This document shows, piece after piece, positions 1 through 8,668 of a DNA stretch of 64,000 nucleotides (position 1 is the first letter of the stretch; each line of letters begins with the position of its first letter). The stretch covers positions 61,534 to 125,533 of the forward strand of contig NZ_FPBV01000010.1 in NCBI RefSeq assembly GCF_900116805.1, in the 5' to 3' direction. The position numbers and the translations under genes were made by a program. The stretch comes from Paenalicyclobacillus macrosporangiidus. Lineage in GTDB: Bacteria; Bacillota; Bacilli; Alicyclobacillales; Alicyclobacillaceae. The notes under the pieces are model-generated. The model saw only the letters and a program-made list of their open reading frames with translations, had not been told where the DNA came from and ran no database searches.

Positions 1-1
1 G

Positions 2-706
2 AAAGGCTGGCGCGAGACGGAGGAGGGGCTTCGCATCGGTGCCCTGACCCGCCATGCGGACCTGGAACGTGCGGCCGCGCTGTACGGGCGCTATCCGCTG
101 CTCTCCCGAACCGCCCGCTGGATTGCGGATCCGTTGGTGCGCAACCGCGGAACCATCGGGGGGTCCCTGGCGCACGCCGATCCCGGGTCCGATTGGGGCA
201 CAGCCATGATTGCGCTGCACGCCGAGGTGGAGGCGGCCGGTCCCGAGGGCTCCCGGCGGATCCCTATCGATGACTTCTTCGTGGACACGTTCGTGACGTC
301 GCTCCAAGAAGGTGAACTGGTCACCGCGGTGCACGTTCCGGCCCCGTCCGGTCCGGTGGCCGCCCGGTACATGAAGCTGGAGCGCAAGGCGGGCGACTTC
401 GCCATCGCCGGTCTGGCGGTCCACATCGTGACGGACGGAGACGGCCGCGTGGCCGAGGCGGGCATCGGCATCTGTGCCTGTGGCCCTGTTCCGCTGCGCG
501 CCGCCAAGGCCGAGGCAGCGCTGGTGGGCCGTCCTCTGACGAGCGACACCATCGCCGAAGCGTCCAGGCTCGTTCCGGAAGACGCGGAACCGGCCGACGA
601 CCTGCGCGGGTCCAGCGACTACAAGCGCGACCTGCTGCGCGTGTTCGCCCTGCGCGCGCTGCGCGAAATCGCGGAAGAACTGGAAGGGAGAGCGTCGATA
701 GCATGA
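2..706 (+). CDS. coxM: Carbon monoxide dehydrogenase medium (FAD) subunit CoxM, 5' truncated by window edge
   Basis: This is the 3' part of the gene for the FAD-binding subunit of a molybdenum hydroxylase, here CoxM of aerobic CO dehydrogenase, which takes electrons from the CoxS iron-sulfur clusters. The frame is open from base 2 and gives 234 residues. Family members are usually about 280-290 residues, so some 50 N-terminal residues with the first FAD motif lie outside the window. The second FAD-contacting motif, [18 protein letters not shown], is encoded at 143-196, and the conserved ERKAGDFA stretch follows near 382-405. Its stop overlaps the coxS start as ATGA. The subunit type is certain from sequence. 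The CO substrate is inferred from the CoxL active site two genes downstream. Confidence 0.93.
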   Translation, partial: KGWRETEEGLRIGALTRHADLERAAALYGRYPLLSRTARWIADPLVRNRGTIGGSLAHADPGSDWGTAMIALHAEVEAAGPEGSRRIPIDDFFVDTFVTSLQEGELVTAVHVPAPSGPVAARYMKLERKAGDFAIAGLAVHIVTDGDGRVAEAGIGICACGPVPLRAAKAEAALVGRPLTSDTIAEASRLVPEDAEPADDLRGSSDYKRDLLRVFALRALREIAEELEGRASIA

Positions 707-1218
707 AGATTGCGGTGAAGGTGAACGGGCGCCTCTATGAATCGGACGTCGAGCCACGCACGTTGCTGGCGTATTATCTGCGGGAAACCCTCAACCTCAC
801 GGGCACGCACATCGGCTGCGACACGACCAGCTGCGGTGCGTGTACGGTGCTGCTGGACGGCGAGCCGGTCAAATCGTGCACGGTGCTGGCCGTGCAGGCG
901 AATGGGCGCGAGGTGATGACCGTCGAGGGGTTGGAGCAGAACGGTCAACTGCATCCGGTGCAGAGCGCGTTCTGGGAAGCCCACGCCCTGCAATGCGGCT
1001 ACTGCACGCCGGGGATGCTGATGGCCTCGTATGCCCTGCTGCAGGACAATCCGGCGCCCACCGAGGCGGAGATTCGGGAAGCGCTGTCGGGGAACGTCTG
1101 CCGTTGCACCGGCTACGTCAACATTGTCAAGGCTGTCCAACTCGCGGCCCGGCAGTTGTCGGGTGAAGGTCAAGAAGCGTTGCAGGAGGTAGAGGCACAT
1201 GGCGCTTCGTCAAACTGA
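703..1218 (+). CDS. coxS: Carbon monoxide dehydrogenase small [2Fe-2S] subunit CoxS
   Basis: The 171-residue iron-sulfur subunit carries two [2Fe-2S] clusters that relay electrons from the molybdenum site of CoxL to the FAD of CoxM. The N-terminal plant-ferredoxin-type ligands are C39, C44, C47 and C59 (in CDTTSCGAC and KSC). The C-terminal all-helical cluster uses C98, C101, C133 and C135 (CGYC and CRC). Length and ligand spacing are normal for the family, although a C-terminal tail of about 20 residues ([15 protein letters not shown] end) extends past the usual fold. The gene overlaps coxM by 4 bases at its start and coxL by 20 bases at its end, so the three subunits are translationally coupled. 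Confidence 0.95.
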   Translation: MKIAVKVNGRLYESDVEPRTLLAYYLRETLNLTGTHIGCDTTSCGACTVLLDGEPVKSCTVLAVQANGREVMTVEGLEQNGQLHPVQSAFWEAHALQCGYCTPGMLMASYALLQDNPAPTEAEIREALSGNVCRCTGYVNIVKAVQLAARQLSGEGQEALQEVEAHGASSN

Positions 1219-3550
1219 GTTGCGGCCTTTGGGGAAACCGGTGGGCCGCAAGGAAGACCCGCGCCTGATTCGCGGCAAAGGCCGGTATGTGGATGACATC
1301 ATGTTGCCGAACATGCTCCATCTCTGCGTCGTGCGCAGTCCGTATGCGCACGCCCGCATTCGCCGCATCGACGCTTCGGCGGCACTCGCCGCGCCGGGGG
1401 TGAAGCTGGTTCTCACGGGGGAAGACCTGGCCAAGATGAATCTGGCTTGGATGCCCACCCTGGCGGGCGACCGGCAGATGGTGCTGGCCACGGACAAAGT
1501 CTTGTTCCAGTATCAGGAGGTCGCCGCCGTGGTCGCCGAGACCCGGGCGCAGGCGGAGGACGCGGCGCAGCTGATTGAGGTGGACTACGAGCCGCTTCCG
1601 GTTGTGGTCGATCCGTTCTACGCCCTGACGCCAGAAGCCCCGATCTTGCGCGATGACAAGGAGAAAAAATCCAACCTGATCTTCCATTGGGAAGCGGGAG
1701 ACCGGGAAGAGACCGAAGCGATCTTTCGCGAGGCGCCGGTGGTCGTCAAGCAGGATGTTCGCTTTCCGCGCGTCCATCCGTCTCCGTTGGAACCGTGCGG
1801 GTGTGTGGCGGACTACGATACCGCCAGAAGCAAGCTGACCTTCTACGTCACCTCCCAGGCCCCGCATGCTCACCGCACCGTGCTCGCTCTGGTCAGCGGT
1901 TTGCCGGAGCACCAAATTCACGTGATTTCCCCCGATGTCGGCGGCGGATTCGGAAACAAGGTACCCGTGTACCCCGGATACGTGTGCGCCATCGTCGCCT
2001 CGCTGAAACTGGGCGTACCTGTGAAATGGATTGAGACGCGCACGGAGAACATTGCCAGTACGCATTTCGCCCGCGACTATCATATGACGGCCGAGATCGC
2101 GGCGCGCGAGGACGGCAAGGTGTTGGCGCTGCGGGTGAAGACGGTCGCCGACCACGGTGCGTTTGACGGGGCGGCCGACCCGTCCAAATTCCCGGCCGGG
2201 CTGTTCAGTATTGTCAGCGGTTCCTACGATTTCAAAGCCGCGTTCGTGGAAGTGGACGGCGTTCACACCAACAAACCGCCTGGCGGGGTGGCCTACCGTT
2301 GCTCCTTCCGCGTGACCGAGGCGGCGTATTTGATTGAACGCGTGATGGACGTGCTGGCCCAGCGCCTGAAGATGGATCCGGCCGAACTGCGGTTGCGCAA
2401 CTTCATTCGCAAGGAGCAGTTCCCGTACCGGTCCCCCACGGGGTGGGTGTACGACAGCGGCGACTACGAGAAGACGCTGCGGCTGGCGCTCGAACGGATT
2501 GACTACGAGGAATTACGCAAGGAGCAGGCGGAACGGCGTGCCCGCGGGGAGTTCATGGGCATCGGCATCTCCACGTTCACGGAGGTTGTCGGCGCGGGGC
2601 CGGGTCACACGTTCGACATCCTCGGTCTCAAGATGTTCGACAGCGCACAGATTCGCGTCCATCCCACGGGTAAGGTCATCGCGCGATTGGGCGTGCGCCA
2701 TCAAGGCCAGGGGCACGAGACCACCTTCGCCCAGATCATCGCCGAAGAGCTTGGCCTCAGCGTAGACGACGTGCTGATTGAGGAAGGGGATACCGATACG
2801 GCGCCCTACGGGTTGGGCACTTACGCCAGCCGGTCCACGCCGACCGCGGGCGGAGCGGCCGCGTTGTGCGCGCGCCGGATCCGGCAGAAGGCGCGCAAGA
2901 TCGCCGCGCACCTGTTGGAGGTCGGAGAGGATGATGTCGTATGGGATGGCACCGCCTTTTCGGTTCAGGGATTGCCTGGCCGTTCGGTGACGATGAAAGA
3001 CGTGGCGTTCGCCGCTTACACGAATGTCCCTGAAGGCTTGGAGCCCGGGCTGGAGGCTTCCTACTATTACGACCCGCCCAATCTCACCTTCCCGAACGGC
3101 GCCTACATCGCCGTGGTCGACATCGACAAGGGGACGGGCGCGGTGAAGGTGCGGAGATTCCTTGCGGTGGACGACTGTGGCACCGTGATCAACCCGATGA
3201 TTGTGGATGGCCAGGTGCATGGCGGGCTCACGGAAGGCTTCGCGATTGCGTTCATGCAGGACATTCCCTACGACGCGGACGGCAATTGTCTGGCGCCCAA
3301 CTGGATGGATTATTTAGTGCCCACGTCGCTGGACACCCCGCACTGGGAAACGGATCGCACGGTGACGCCGTCGCCCCATCATCCAATTGGCGCGAAAGGC
3401 GTCGGAGAGTCGCCGAACGTCGGTTCGCCCGCGGCGTTCGTGAATGCCGTGGTGGATGCCCTGTCGCCACTCGGGGTGGAACACATCGACATGCCCATCT
3501 ACCCGTGGAAGGTTTGGAGCATTCTGAGGGCGCATGGCGTGACGGAATGA
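1199..3550 (+). CDS. coxL: Carbon monoxide dehydrogenase large (molybdopterin) subunit CoxL, form I
   Basis: This is the catalytic 783-residue subunit holding the molybdopterin cytosine dinucleotide cofactor and, in characterised form I enzymes, a Mo-S-Cu centre that oxidises CO to CO2. The form I signature AYRCSFR is present at residues 365-371, with C368 as the copper ligand (encoded at 2300-2302). The catalytic glutamate motif GVGES places the Glu at residue 737. The stretches [10 protein letters not shown] and [18 protein letters not shown] are also typical of form I CoxL. Ordinary xanthine dehydrogenases and form II proteins lack the Cys motif, so CO is the likely physiological substrate. 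The start lies inside coxS, with a GGAGGTAGAGGC ribosome-binding site just upstream. Confidence 0.96.
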   Translation: MALRQTELRPLGKPVGRKEDPRLIRGKGRYVDDIMLPNMLHLCVVRSPYAHARIRRIDASAALAAPGVKLVLTGEDLAKMNLAWMPTLAGDRQMVLATDKVLFQYQEVAAVVAETRAQAEDAAQLIEVDYEPLPVVVDPFYALTPEAPILRDDKEKKSNLIFHWEAGDREETEAIFREAPVVVKQDVRFPRVHPSPLEPCGCVADYDTARSKLTFYVTSQAPHAHRTVLALVSGLPEHQIHVISPDVGGGFGNKVPVYPGYVCAIVASLKLGVPVKWIETRTENIASTHFARDYHMTAEIAAREDGKVLALRVKTVADHGAFDGAADPSKFPAGLFSIVSGSYDFKAAFVEVDGVHTNKPPGGVAYRCSFRVTEAAYLIERVMDVLAQRLKMDPAELRLRNFIRKEQFPYRSPTGWVYDSGDYEKTLRLALERIDYEELRKEQAERRARGEFMGIGISTFTEVVGAGPGHTFDILGLKMFDSAQIRVHPTGKVIARLGVRHQGQGHETTFAQIIAEELGLSVDDVLIEEGDTDTAPYGLGTYASRSTPTAGGAAALCARRIRQKARKIAAHLLEVGEDDVVWDGTAFSVQGLPGRSVTMKDVAFAAYTNVPEGLEPGLEASYYYDPPNLTFPNGAYIAVVDIDKGTGAVKVRRFLAVDDCGTVINPMIVDGQVHGGLTEGFAIAFMQDIPYDADGNCLAPNWMDYLVPTSLDTPHWETDRTVTPSPHHPIGAKGVGESPNVGSPAAFVNAVVDALSPLGVEHIDMPIYPWKVWSILRAHGVTE

Positions 3551-3577
3551 GTCAAAAACCCGGATGAGGGAGGGAAG

Positions 3578-3603
3578 ACCCGGCAGTCGGATGACCGCCG
3601 GGT
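3578..3603 (+). promoter_or_regulatory. Hairpin between ribosome-binding site and start codon of the XdhC-YHS gene
   Basis: ACCCGGC (3578-3584) pairs perfectly with GCCGGGT (3597-3603). A purine-rich Shine-Dalgarno-like run GAGGGAGGG (3566-3574) lies upstream of the hairpin and the ATG lies at 3608. Linear spacing is over 30 bases, but folding the hairpin leaves about 7 unpaired bases between them, which is ideal. No other start codon exists in this frame between the coxL stop and 3608. The pairing is seen directly; the role in ribosome positioning is inferred. Confidence 0.5.
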
Positions 3604-3607
3604 TCGC

Positions 3608-4663
3608 ATGATGGGGGATCTCATCGAAACGGCGAGGCAGTTGGATGAACGGAAGGAGCCGTACGTCTGGGTGACGGTGGTCCGCCGGGTCCGCCCGAGT
3701 TCGGCGACGGTGGGCGACAAGGCCCTGGTCACGGCCAACGGCGAGCTGATGGGGTTTGTCGGCGGACACTGCACCCGGAAGTTGGTGGTGGACCAGGCGA
3801 AGAAGTGCCTCGTCACGGGGGAAAGCTCGCTGTTGCTCGTGACGGCGCATCCGCCGGCCCAGGGGATGGAAGGCGTGACCATCCTGCCGATGACGTGCGC
3901 GTCGGAAGGGACGGTCGAGCTGTTCCTGGAACCCAGGCACGTGGACCCTGTGTTGCTGATTGTGGGGAACTCGCCAATTGCGCACGCGTTGGCTGAGTTG
4001 GCACCCAGATTCGCATTCGTTCCCCACCGCATCTCCCTGGAGGCGTCCGTGGATTCCGGGTCTGCGGCGGAACCGGTGGAAAAATTGCGCCGCCAGATGG
4101 GGGTTCGTCCGGGCCAGACCGTGTACGCTGTCGTCGCCACCATGGGCCTGTACGACGCCGATGCGGTCTTGGCGGCGGCCTCCATCCCCCTGCGCTACCT
4201 GGGCTTGGTGACCAGCCCCAGGCGCTGGCAGGCGATTCGCGCGGAGTTGGCAGAAGCAGGCGCTTCCAGCCGCCTGCTGGAATTCGTGACGGCGCCGGCG
4301 GGATTGGACATTGGGGCCCAGGGGCCGCAGGAGATCGCCCTGAGCATTCTGGCGCAACTGGTGGAACGCCGGCGCCGTGGCGCAGGCGAGGGTTGGGACG
4401 GGAAACCCGTTCCAGGCGCCGAGGCCGGCGAGCATGCGGACGCATCCACGCCCCCGCATGCGGGTGCTGTGCATGACCCGGCGTCCGATGAACGCAACCG
4501 TGAGGCGCCCCAACAGGTGGTGGATCCGGTCTGCGGCATGACGGTGGATTTGTCGAAGACCCCGTACCGCCTGGAGTGGAACGGGACGGAATACGGATTT
4601 TGCTGCGCGGGCTGCCGGCAGATGTTCGCGCGCGACCCGGAGCGGTATCTCAGCCACGCATAA
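3608..4663 (+). CDS. XdhC/CoxF-type molybdenum enzyme maturation protein with C-terminal YHS domain
   Basis: The 351-residue protein starts with an XdhC/CoxI-like domain (GGHC at about residues 57-60), continues with a Rossmann-like XdhC C-terminal part ending near LGLVTSPRRWQ, and is joined by a polar linker to a YHS/TRASH-type domain starting DPVCGM at residue 306 and containing FCCAGC. XdhC proteins help sulfurate and insert the molybdenum cofactor. In Oligotropha the XdhC-like CoxF, with CoxE, has been assigned to copper insertion into CO dehydrogenase. YHS/TRASH domains are Cys-rich and often bind metals. Location directly after coxL fits a CoxF/CoxI role; copper handling by the YHS part is inference. 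The start has no adjacent ribosome-binding site (see the hairpin entry). Confidence 0.8.
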   Translation: MMGDLIETARQLDERKEPYVWVTVVRRVRPSSATVGDKALVTANGELMGFVGGHCTRKLVVDQAKKCLVTGESSLLLVTAHPPAQGMEGVTILPMTCASEGTVELFLEPRHVDPVLLIVGNSPIAHALAELAPRFAFVPHRISLEASVDSGSAAEPVEKLRRQMGVRPGQTVYAVVATMGLYDADAVLAAASIPLRYLGLVTSPRRWQAIRAELAEAGASSRLLEFVTAPAGLDIGAQGPQEIALSILAQLVERRRRGAGEGWDGKPVPGAEAGEHADASTPPHAGAVHDPASDERNREAPQQVVDPVCGMTVDLSKTPYRLEWNGTEYGFCCAGCRQMFARDPERYLSHA

Positions 4664-4712
4664 GGATCACGCATCAGGATTTCGAGAACGCCACAGCAAA
4701 GGAGACGAGAGC

Positions 4713-5267
4713 ATGCGTACGTATCAAGGTGAATTCACGATTGAGAAACCTCGGAGCCAGGTGTGGGCGTTCGTGACCGACCCCCATCGGATGGGCCCGT
4801 GCATCCCGGACTTGATTGAACTGAACGTCGAAAGTGAGAACCGTTTTCGCACCCTGGTGAAGGTCGGCATCGGGCCGGTGCGGGGCAAGTTCGATCTGAC
4901 CAGTGAACTGACGGTGGAGGAACCGGGGCGCACCGCGTCGCTGTCCATCCGGGGAGGCGGCATGGGCAGCGGGGTCGACATGAAGGCGGCCATGGAGTTG
5001 AGCGACACCAGCGGCGGAACCGTCCTGAAGTGGCGATGCGACACGGTCATCAGCGGCCCCATCGCCAGCCTGGGCGGGCGCTTGATTGACGGGGAGGCCC
5101 GCAAAATCACGGAAAAAGTATTCGCCAATCTGAAGGCGGCTCTGCTCTCGGCAGCGGACGAGGATGTGGCGGAGGAGGCGCCCGCCGCAGAAGGGGATGA
5201 ATCCGCGGCGGATGAAGCTGCAGCGGCGGAAGCCGAGGAAGGGACAACCGCGGTGAAGGATGTTTGA
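4713..5267 (+). CDS. coxG: CoxG-like SRPBCC family protein
   Basis: The 184-residue protein belongs to the SRPBCC (START-like) superfamily and matches CoxG, a protein encoded in CO dehydrogenase operons and implicated in attaching the enzyme to the cytoplasmic membrane. The fold is seen in the opening YQGEFTIEKPRSQVWAFVTD and in the VGIGPVRGKFD and LGGRLIDG regions. After about residue 150 the chain becomes a low-complexity tail rich in Ala, Glu and Asp, which is not part of the fold. A good ribosome-binding site (AAAGGAGACGAGAGC) precedes the ATG. It sits between the XdhC-YHS gene and coxD, as expected for a cox operon. Confidence 0.85.
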   Translation: MRTYQGEFTIEKPRSQVWAFVTDPHRMGPCIPDLIELNVESENRFRTLVKVGIGPVRGKFDLTSELTVEEPGRTASLSIRGGGMGSGVDMKAAMELSDTSGGTVLKWRCDTVISGPIASLGGRLIDGEARKITEKVFANLKAALLSAADEDVAEEAPAAEGDESAADEAAAAEAEEGTTAVKDV

Positions 5268-5287
5268 CCAGGGCGGGGGAGGCTCAG

Positions 5288-6148
5288 ATGAACGGTCAGG
5301 TGCGCCAGCTGCAGGAGGCGTTGCGCAGCGTTCACTATGTCGCGGAGGAAGGGCTGGCTACCGTCCTGTATTTGTCCCAGCGGCTGCGCCGTCCGCTGTT
5401 GTTGGAAGGTCCCGCGGGGGTGGGGAAGACGGCGTTGGCCAAGGCCTTGGCCGAAGTCCGGTCGGTGAACCTCATTCGGTTGCAGTGCTATGAGGGACTG
5501 GACGCGAGCCAGGCCTTGTACGACTGGGACTATCCCAAGCAACTCCTGATGGCGCGCACGGCGTTCACCCATGGGGATGTGGACCAGACGGCGCTCTACA
5601 GCGAGCGGTTTCTCATCGAACGTCCGCTTCTGCGCGCCCTCCGGGAGCGGCCCGCGCCGGTGCTGCTGGTGGACGAGGTCGACCGGGCGGATGAAGAGTT
5701 TGAAGCCATGCTGTTGGAGATCCTCTCGGATTTCCAAATCACCATTCCCGAATTGGGAACGTTTCGGGCAGAGGAACCGCCGTCGGTGGTGCTGACGTCC
5801 AACCGGACGCGGGATCTGTCCGATGCGCTGCGGCGCCGCTGCCTGTACTTCTGGGTGGACTACCCGTCGCCGGAACAGGAGGCCGCCATCATCTCGCTGC
5901 ACGTTCCGCAGATGGCGCCCCATCTCGCCCGGCAGATTGCGCGCAGCGTGCGCCGCTTGCGCAAGTTGTCGCTGCTCAAACCTCCGGGATTGGCGGAATC
6001 CATCGATTTCGCGCGGGCGCTGTGCGAACTGGGTGCGCAGGAGTTGGACGAGACGGTCACCCGCCTGACGGTCGGATGCCTGTTGAAGACGCAGGAGGAC
6101 GCAGCCCTGGTGCAGGAGAGAGGATTGAACCTGATATGGAACGCCTGA
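5288..6148 (+). CDS. coxD: MoxR-type AAA+ ATPase CoxD
   Basis: This 286-residue AAA+ ATPase of the MoxR class has Walker A GPAGVGKT at residues 41-48, a Walker B region LLVDEVDRADEEFE, and a sensor-1 region VLTSNRTRDL. In CO dehydrogenase maturation CoxD is the ATPase linked to sulfuration of the molybdenum centre, and it works with the VWA protein CoxE, the typical MoxR/VWA partnership. A TTG at 5264 is also in frame, but the ATG at 5288 has the run GGGGGAGG at proper distance and is preferred. The 3' end overlaps coxE by 13 bases. Confidence 0.9.
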   Translation: MNGQVRQLQEALRSVHYVAEEGLATVLYLSQRLRRPLLLEGPAGVGKTALAKALAEVRSVNLIRLQCYEGLDASQALYDWDYPKQLLMARTAFTHGDVDQTALYSERFLIERPLLRALRERPAPVLLVDEVDRADEEFEAMLLEILSDFQITIPELGTFRAEEPPSVVLTSNRTRDLSDALRRRCLYFWVDYPSPEQEAAIISLHVPQMAPHLARQIARSVRRLRKLSLLKPPGLAESIDFARALCELGAQELDETVTRLTVGCLLKTQEDAALVQERGLNLIWNA

Positions 6149-7332
6149 CTGCTGAGGAATTCGGGTATCTCACGGCGGGCGTCGTGAACCAGGTCACGCA
6201 TTTCGGCGCTTGGCTGCGCACCTATGGATTTCAGACAGGGATTTCCGAGACGCTCACGGCCATGGCCGCCATGACGCAGTTGGACATCGAACGGATGGAT
6301 CAAGTGTGCTGCGCATTTCGATCCATTTACTCCCGCACCCCCGCGCAGTGGCACATGTTTCCCAGACTGTTCGAACGGTACTTCCTCCACAAGGAACCCC
6401 GTCTGGAACAAAGGCACCGTCTGCAACCGGAGGAAGGGGGCGGATCCGACATCGTCCGCCGTGAACATGCTCCGTGGATGCAGACGGTGCAGGGAACCCT
6501 TGCGGGGCGGCATCCGGAAGATGGCGAGCGGTACGCGTTGCGGGCGGATGGACAAGTGCTGCAGGATGTGCTGCAGGTCACGCGCTCGGCGGTCCGCGCC
6601 CTCGTCGCGCCGCCAAGCCGGAGGGCGTGGATGCGGGGGAACGAGCGGATCGACATGCGCCGCACCATCCGCCTCGCTATGCGCCGTGCCGGCGAACCGA
6701 TGACGCTTCAGTGGCGCACACGCCGTCCCGACAAGCCCAGGGTCCTTCTGATCCTAGACATTTCCGGTTCCATGAAACCGTATGCCCCCTTTTTCACGGC
6801 CTTGGCCTGGTCGTTCACGCGGGTTCGTGTGCGCACCCAGATCTTCTTGTTTTCGACGCGGCTGTTGCGCGTGACGGCTTTGGTCTCCCGTCATGCGGTG
6901 AACGGCATCCCCTACGACCATTTGCCCGGATTGAAGGGAGGGACCCGCATTGGCACAGCGCTGAAGGAGCTGATGGACCGACACGGCGGCCTGTTGAACC
7001 GGCACACCTGTGTCATCATCGCCTCCGACGGATTCGATGCAGAGCCTCCGCTCCAACTGCATTCCGCGATGCGCGACCTGGCGGCCCGAGTGGGCAGGGT
7101 GGTCTGGATCAACCCCTTGCTGGCGGAACCGGACTACCAGCCGACGGCGTCGGGCATGTCGGCGGCCCTGCCCTATGTGGACGCGTTCGTCGACGTCCAC
7201 GACGTGGCATCCTGGCGGAAGGCGGTTTCGAGCGGGGCTCTGCATGCTCCCTCGAACGGGGATGTACACGCCGCTGCGACGGGGGCCGTTCCCGCGGCTT
7301 CGACCGGGGCCTTGCAGGCCGCAGGGCCATAA
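6136..7332 (+). CDS. coxE: VWA-domain maturation protein CoxE
   Basis: The 398-residue protein has a C-terminal von Willebrand A domain with an intact MIDAS start, DISGS at residues 208-212, plus the later TRIGTAL and ASDGFD elements. CoxE proteins pair with the MoxR ATPase CoxD; genetic work in Oligotropha ties CoxE to copper insertion in CO dehydrogenase. The chosen start gives MERLTAEEF and lies within the end of coxD; longer N-terminal readings through coxD show no homology. The last 30 residues (GALHAPSNGDVHAAATGAV and on) are a low-complexity Ala/Gly tail made of repeats of a GA(V/L)xAAStG-like unit. The gene ends only 4 bases from the end of the convergent xdhC. Confidence 0.9.
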   Translation: MERLTAEEFGYLTAGVVNQVTHFGAWLRTYGFQTGISETLTAMAAMTQLDIERMDQVCCAFRSIYSRTPAQWHMFPRLFERYFLHKEPRLEQRHRLQPEEGGGSDIVRREHAPWMQTVQGTLAGRHPEDGERYALRADGQVLQDVLQVTRSAVRALVAPPSRRAWMRGNERIDMRRTIRLAMRRAGEPMTLQWRTRRPDKPRVLLILDISGSMKPYAPFFTALAWSFTRVRVRTQIFLFSTRLLRVTALVSRHAVNGIPYDHLPGLKGGTRIGTALKELMDRHGGLLNRHTCVIIASDGFDAEPPLQLHSAMRDLAARVGRVVWINPLLAEPDYQPTASGMSAALPYVDAFVDVHDVASWRKAVSSGALHAPSNGDVHAAATGAVPAASTGALQAAGP

Positions 7333-7336
7333 CCGG

Positions 7337-8392
7337 TCAGGAGTGGATCTTTTCCCGCCCGTGCAGCGGACCGCCCGAACGGGCTGCTCGCGCCGCCACC
7401 AGCTCGGACACGATGGAAACCGCCACCTCGTCAATGGTTTCCGCGCCGATGTCGAGCCCGACCGGTGCGTGGATGGGGCCGTCTGCGAGATCCGCATGAA
7501 TGTTCTCCAGCATCTCCCGCGTGCGCGCCAGCGGACCCAGAACGCCGATAAACTTCGGCTGCGCCTGCAGGGCGAGGCGCAGCGCGGCCTCGTCGCGAGC
7601 CTGCAGGTGGTTCATGATCAGCCACCAACTGGCCGTGAGCTGGGAGGGATCGGCTTCGGCCGGTTCGACGACGAGATGTTCCGCCGACGGGAACCGAATG
7701 GGTCCGTTGAACTCCTTGCGCGGGTCCAGCACGGTGACGCGGAACCCGCACTTGGCAGCCAGTGCTGCGACAGGGACGGTGTCGTGTCCCGCGCCGCAAA
7801 TGATCAGCCGCTCGTTGGGCCGCATCGTGTCGACGAAGAAACGGCGCCCGTCCACTTCGACCACTTCTGCGCGGGTTCGGCTCCAGACGGCGCTCGTCAA
7901 TCGCTCGAGCACAGCCTGCGGCAGACGGTCCGCGTCACCCGACGCCGGCTCGGTCCCGACTAACACCGCACGGGCGCCAAACGGCAGCTCTATCGCCAAG
8001 GAGACGGCCTGGTCCTTTTGGACCTGTTCCCGAACCGTGCGCCAAAAGGGGTCGTCGGGCTCAATCGGAAAGATGGCCACCTCCATCGTGCCTTTGCACC
8101 CGATTCCAAGCGACCACATTTCGTTTTCGCTGAGGTCGTACTGGACGAGGCGAGGTTTTCCCTCCGCAAATGTCTTTTCCGCCCATCCGTACAAATCGGA
8201 TTCCAGGCAACCGCCGCTGAGGGTGCCCAGCATCTTTCCGGTCTCTGTCATCATCATTTTGGCGCCCGGGAGACGGTAGGCGGACCCTTTCACCTGGGTG
8301 ATGGTCAACAGCACGGCACGTTCACTGTCTGTCCATGCTTGTTCGATTCGTGCGAATACTTCGCGGGCCTCATCAATGCGTGACACATCCAT
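7337..8392 (-). CDS. xdhC: XdhC family molybdenum cofactor insertion/sulfuration protein
   Basis: This full-length 351-residue XdhC protein handles molybdenum cofactor for hydroxylases of the xanthine dehydrogenase type. Visible marks are the N-terminal ITQVKGSAYRLPGAKM, the Cys motif LSGGCLESD, a second Cys region GIGCKGTMEV, the Rossmann strand LIICGAGHDTVPVAALA, and the C-terminal VGLDIGAETIDEVAVSI. It has no YHS domain, unlike the XdhC protein in the cox operon. It is transcribed toward coxE, with only 4 bases between the two stop codons. That closeness suggests a shared maturation task but separate control. The ATG is preceded by AAAGGAGAGG at very short spacing. Confidence 0.88.
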   Translation of the reverse strand: MDVSRIDEAREVFARIEQAWTDSERAVLLTITQVKGSAYRLPGAKMMMTETGKMLGTLSGGCLESDLYGWAEKTFAEGKPRLVQYDLSENEMWSLGIGCKGTMEVAIFPIEPDDPFWRTVREQVQKDQAVSLAIELPFGARAVLVGTEPASGDADRLPQAVLERLTSAVWSRTRAEVVEVDGRRFFVDTMRPNERLIICGAGHDTVPVAALAAKCGFRVTVLDPRKEFNGPIRFPSAEHLVVEPAEADPSQLTASWWLIMNHLQARDEAALRLALQAQPKFIGVLGPLARTREMLENIHADLADGPIHAPVGLDIGAETIDEVAVSIVSELVAARAARSGGPLHGREKIHS

Positions 8393-8473
8393 CCTCTCCT
8401 TTGCGTGACACGACGGATGAATCGGAACATGGGCTGTGCCGATTCGCGTTTCGCTCCGGCTCCATCTAATGCA

Positions 8474-8479
8474 GTTATA
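8474..8479 (-). promoter_or_regulatory. xdhC: Candidate -10 element for xdhC
   Basis: On the minus strand the hexamer TATAAC lies about 80 bases upstream of the xdhC ATG in an AT-rich patch that stands out in this GC-rich region. No convincing -35 hexamer is found at 16-18 bases, so the assignment is weak. Confidence 0.25.
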
Positions 8480-8668
8480 TCATGAATTTTGGTGAATGAC
8501 GGAAAGGGGAACGGCACCCGGAATGGTGTTCTTTCATACCGGATTGGAGATTGATCGCCATCCGGGCTCTCGGCTTGAATGGGATCAACGGAGGAAGTTG
8601 TCGTCACCCACGTCCGTCCGACGGTCCATCATCGGTCCGCCAAGGAGTGGATGAAAGGAGAGCAACCC

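Noticed and set aside
2..3550. Xanthine or nicotinate dehydrogenase instead of CO dehydrogenase
   Set aside because: The AYRCSFR motif and CoxG, CoxD and CoxE genes are specific to the CO enzyme.
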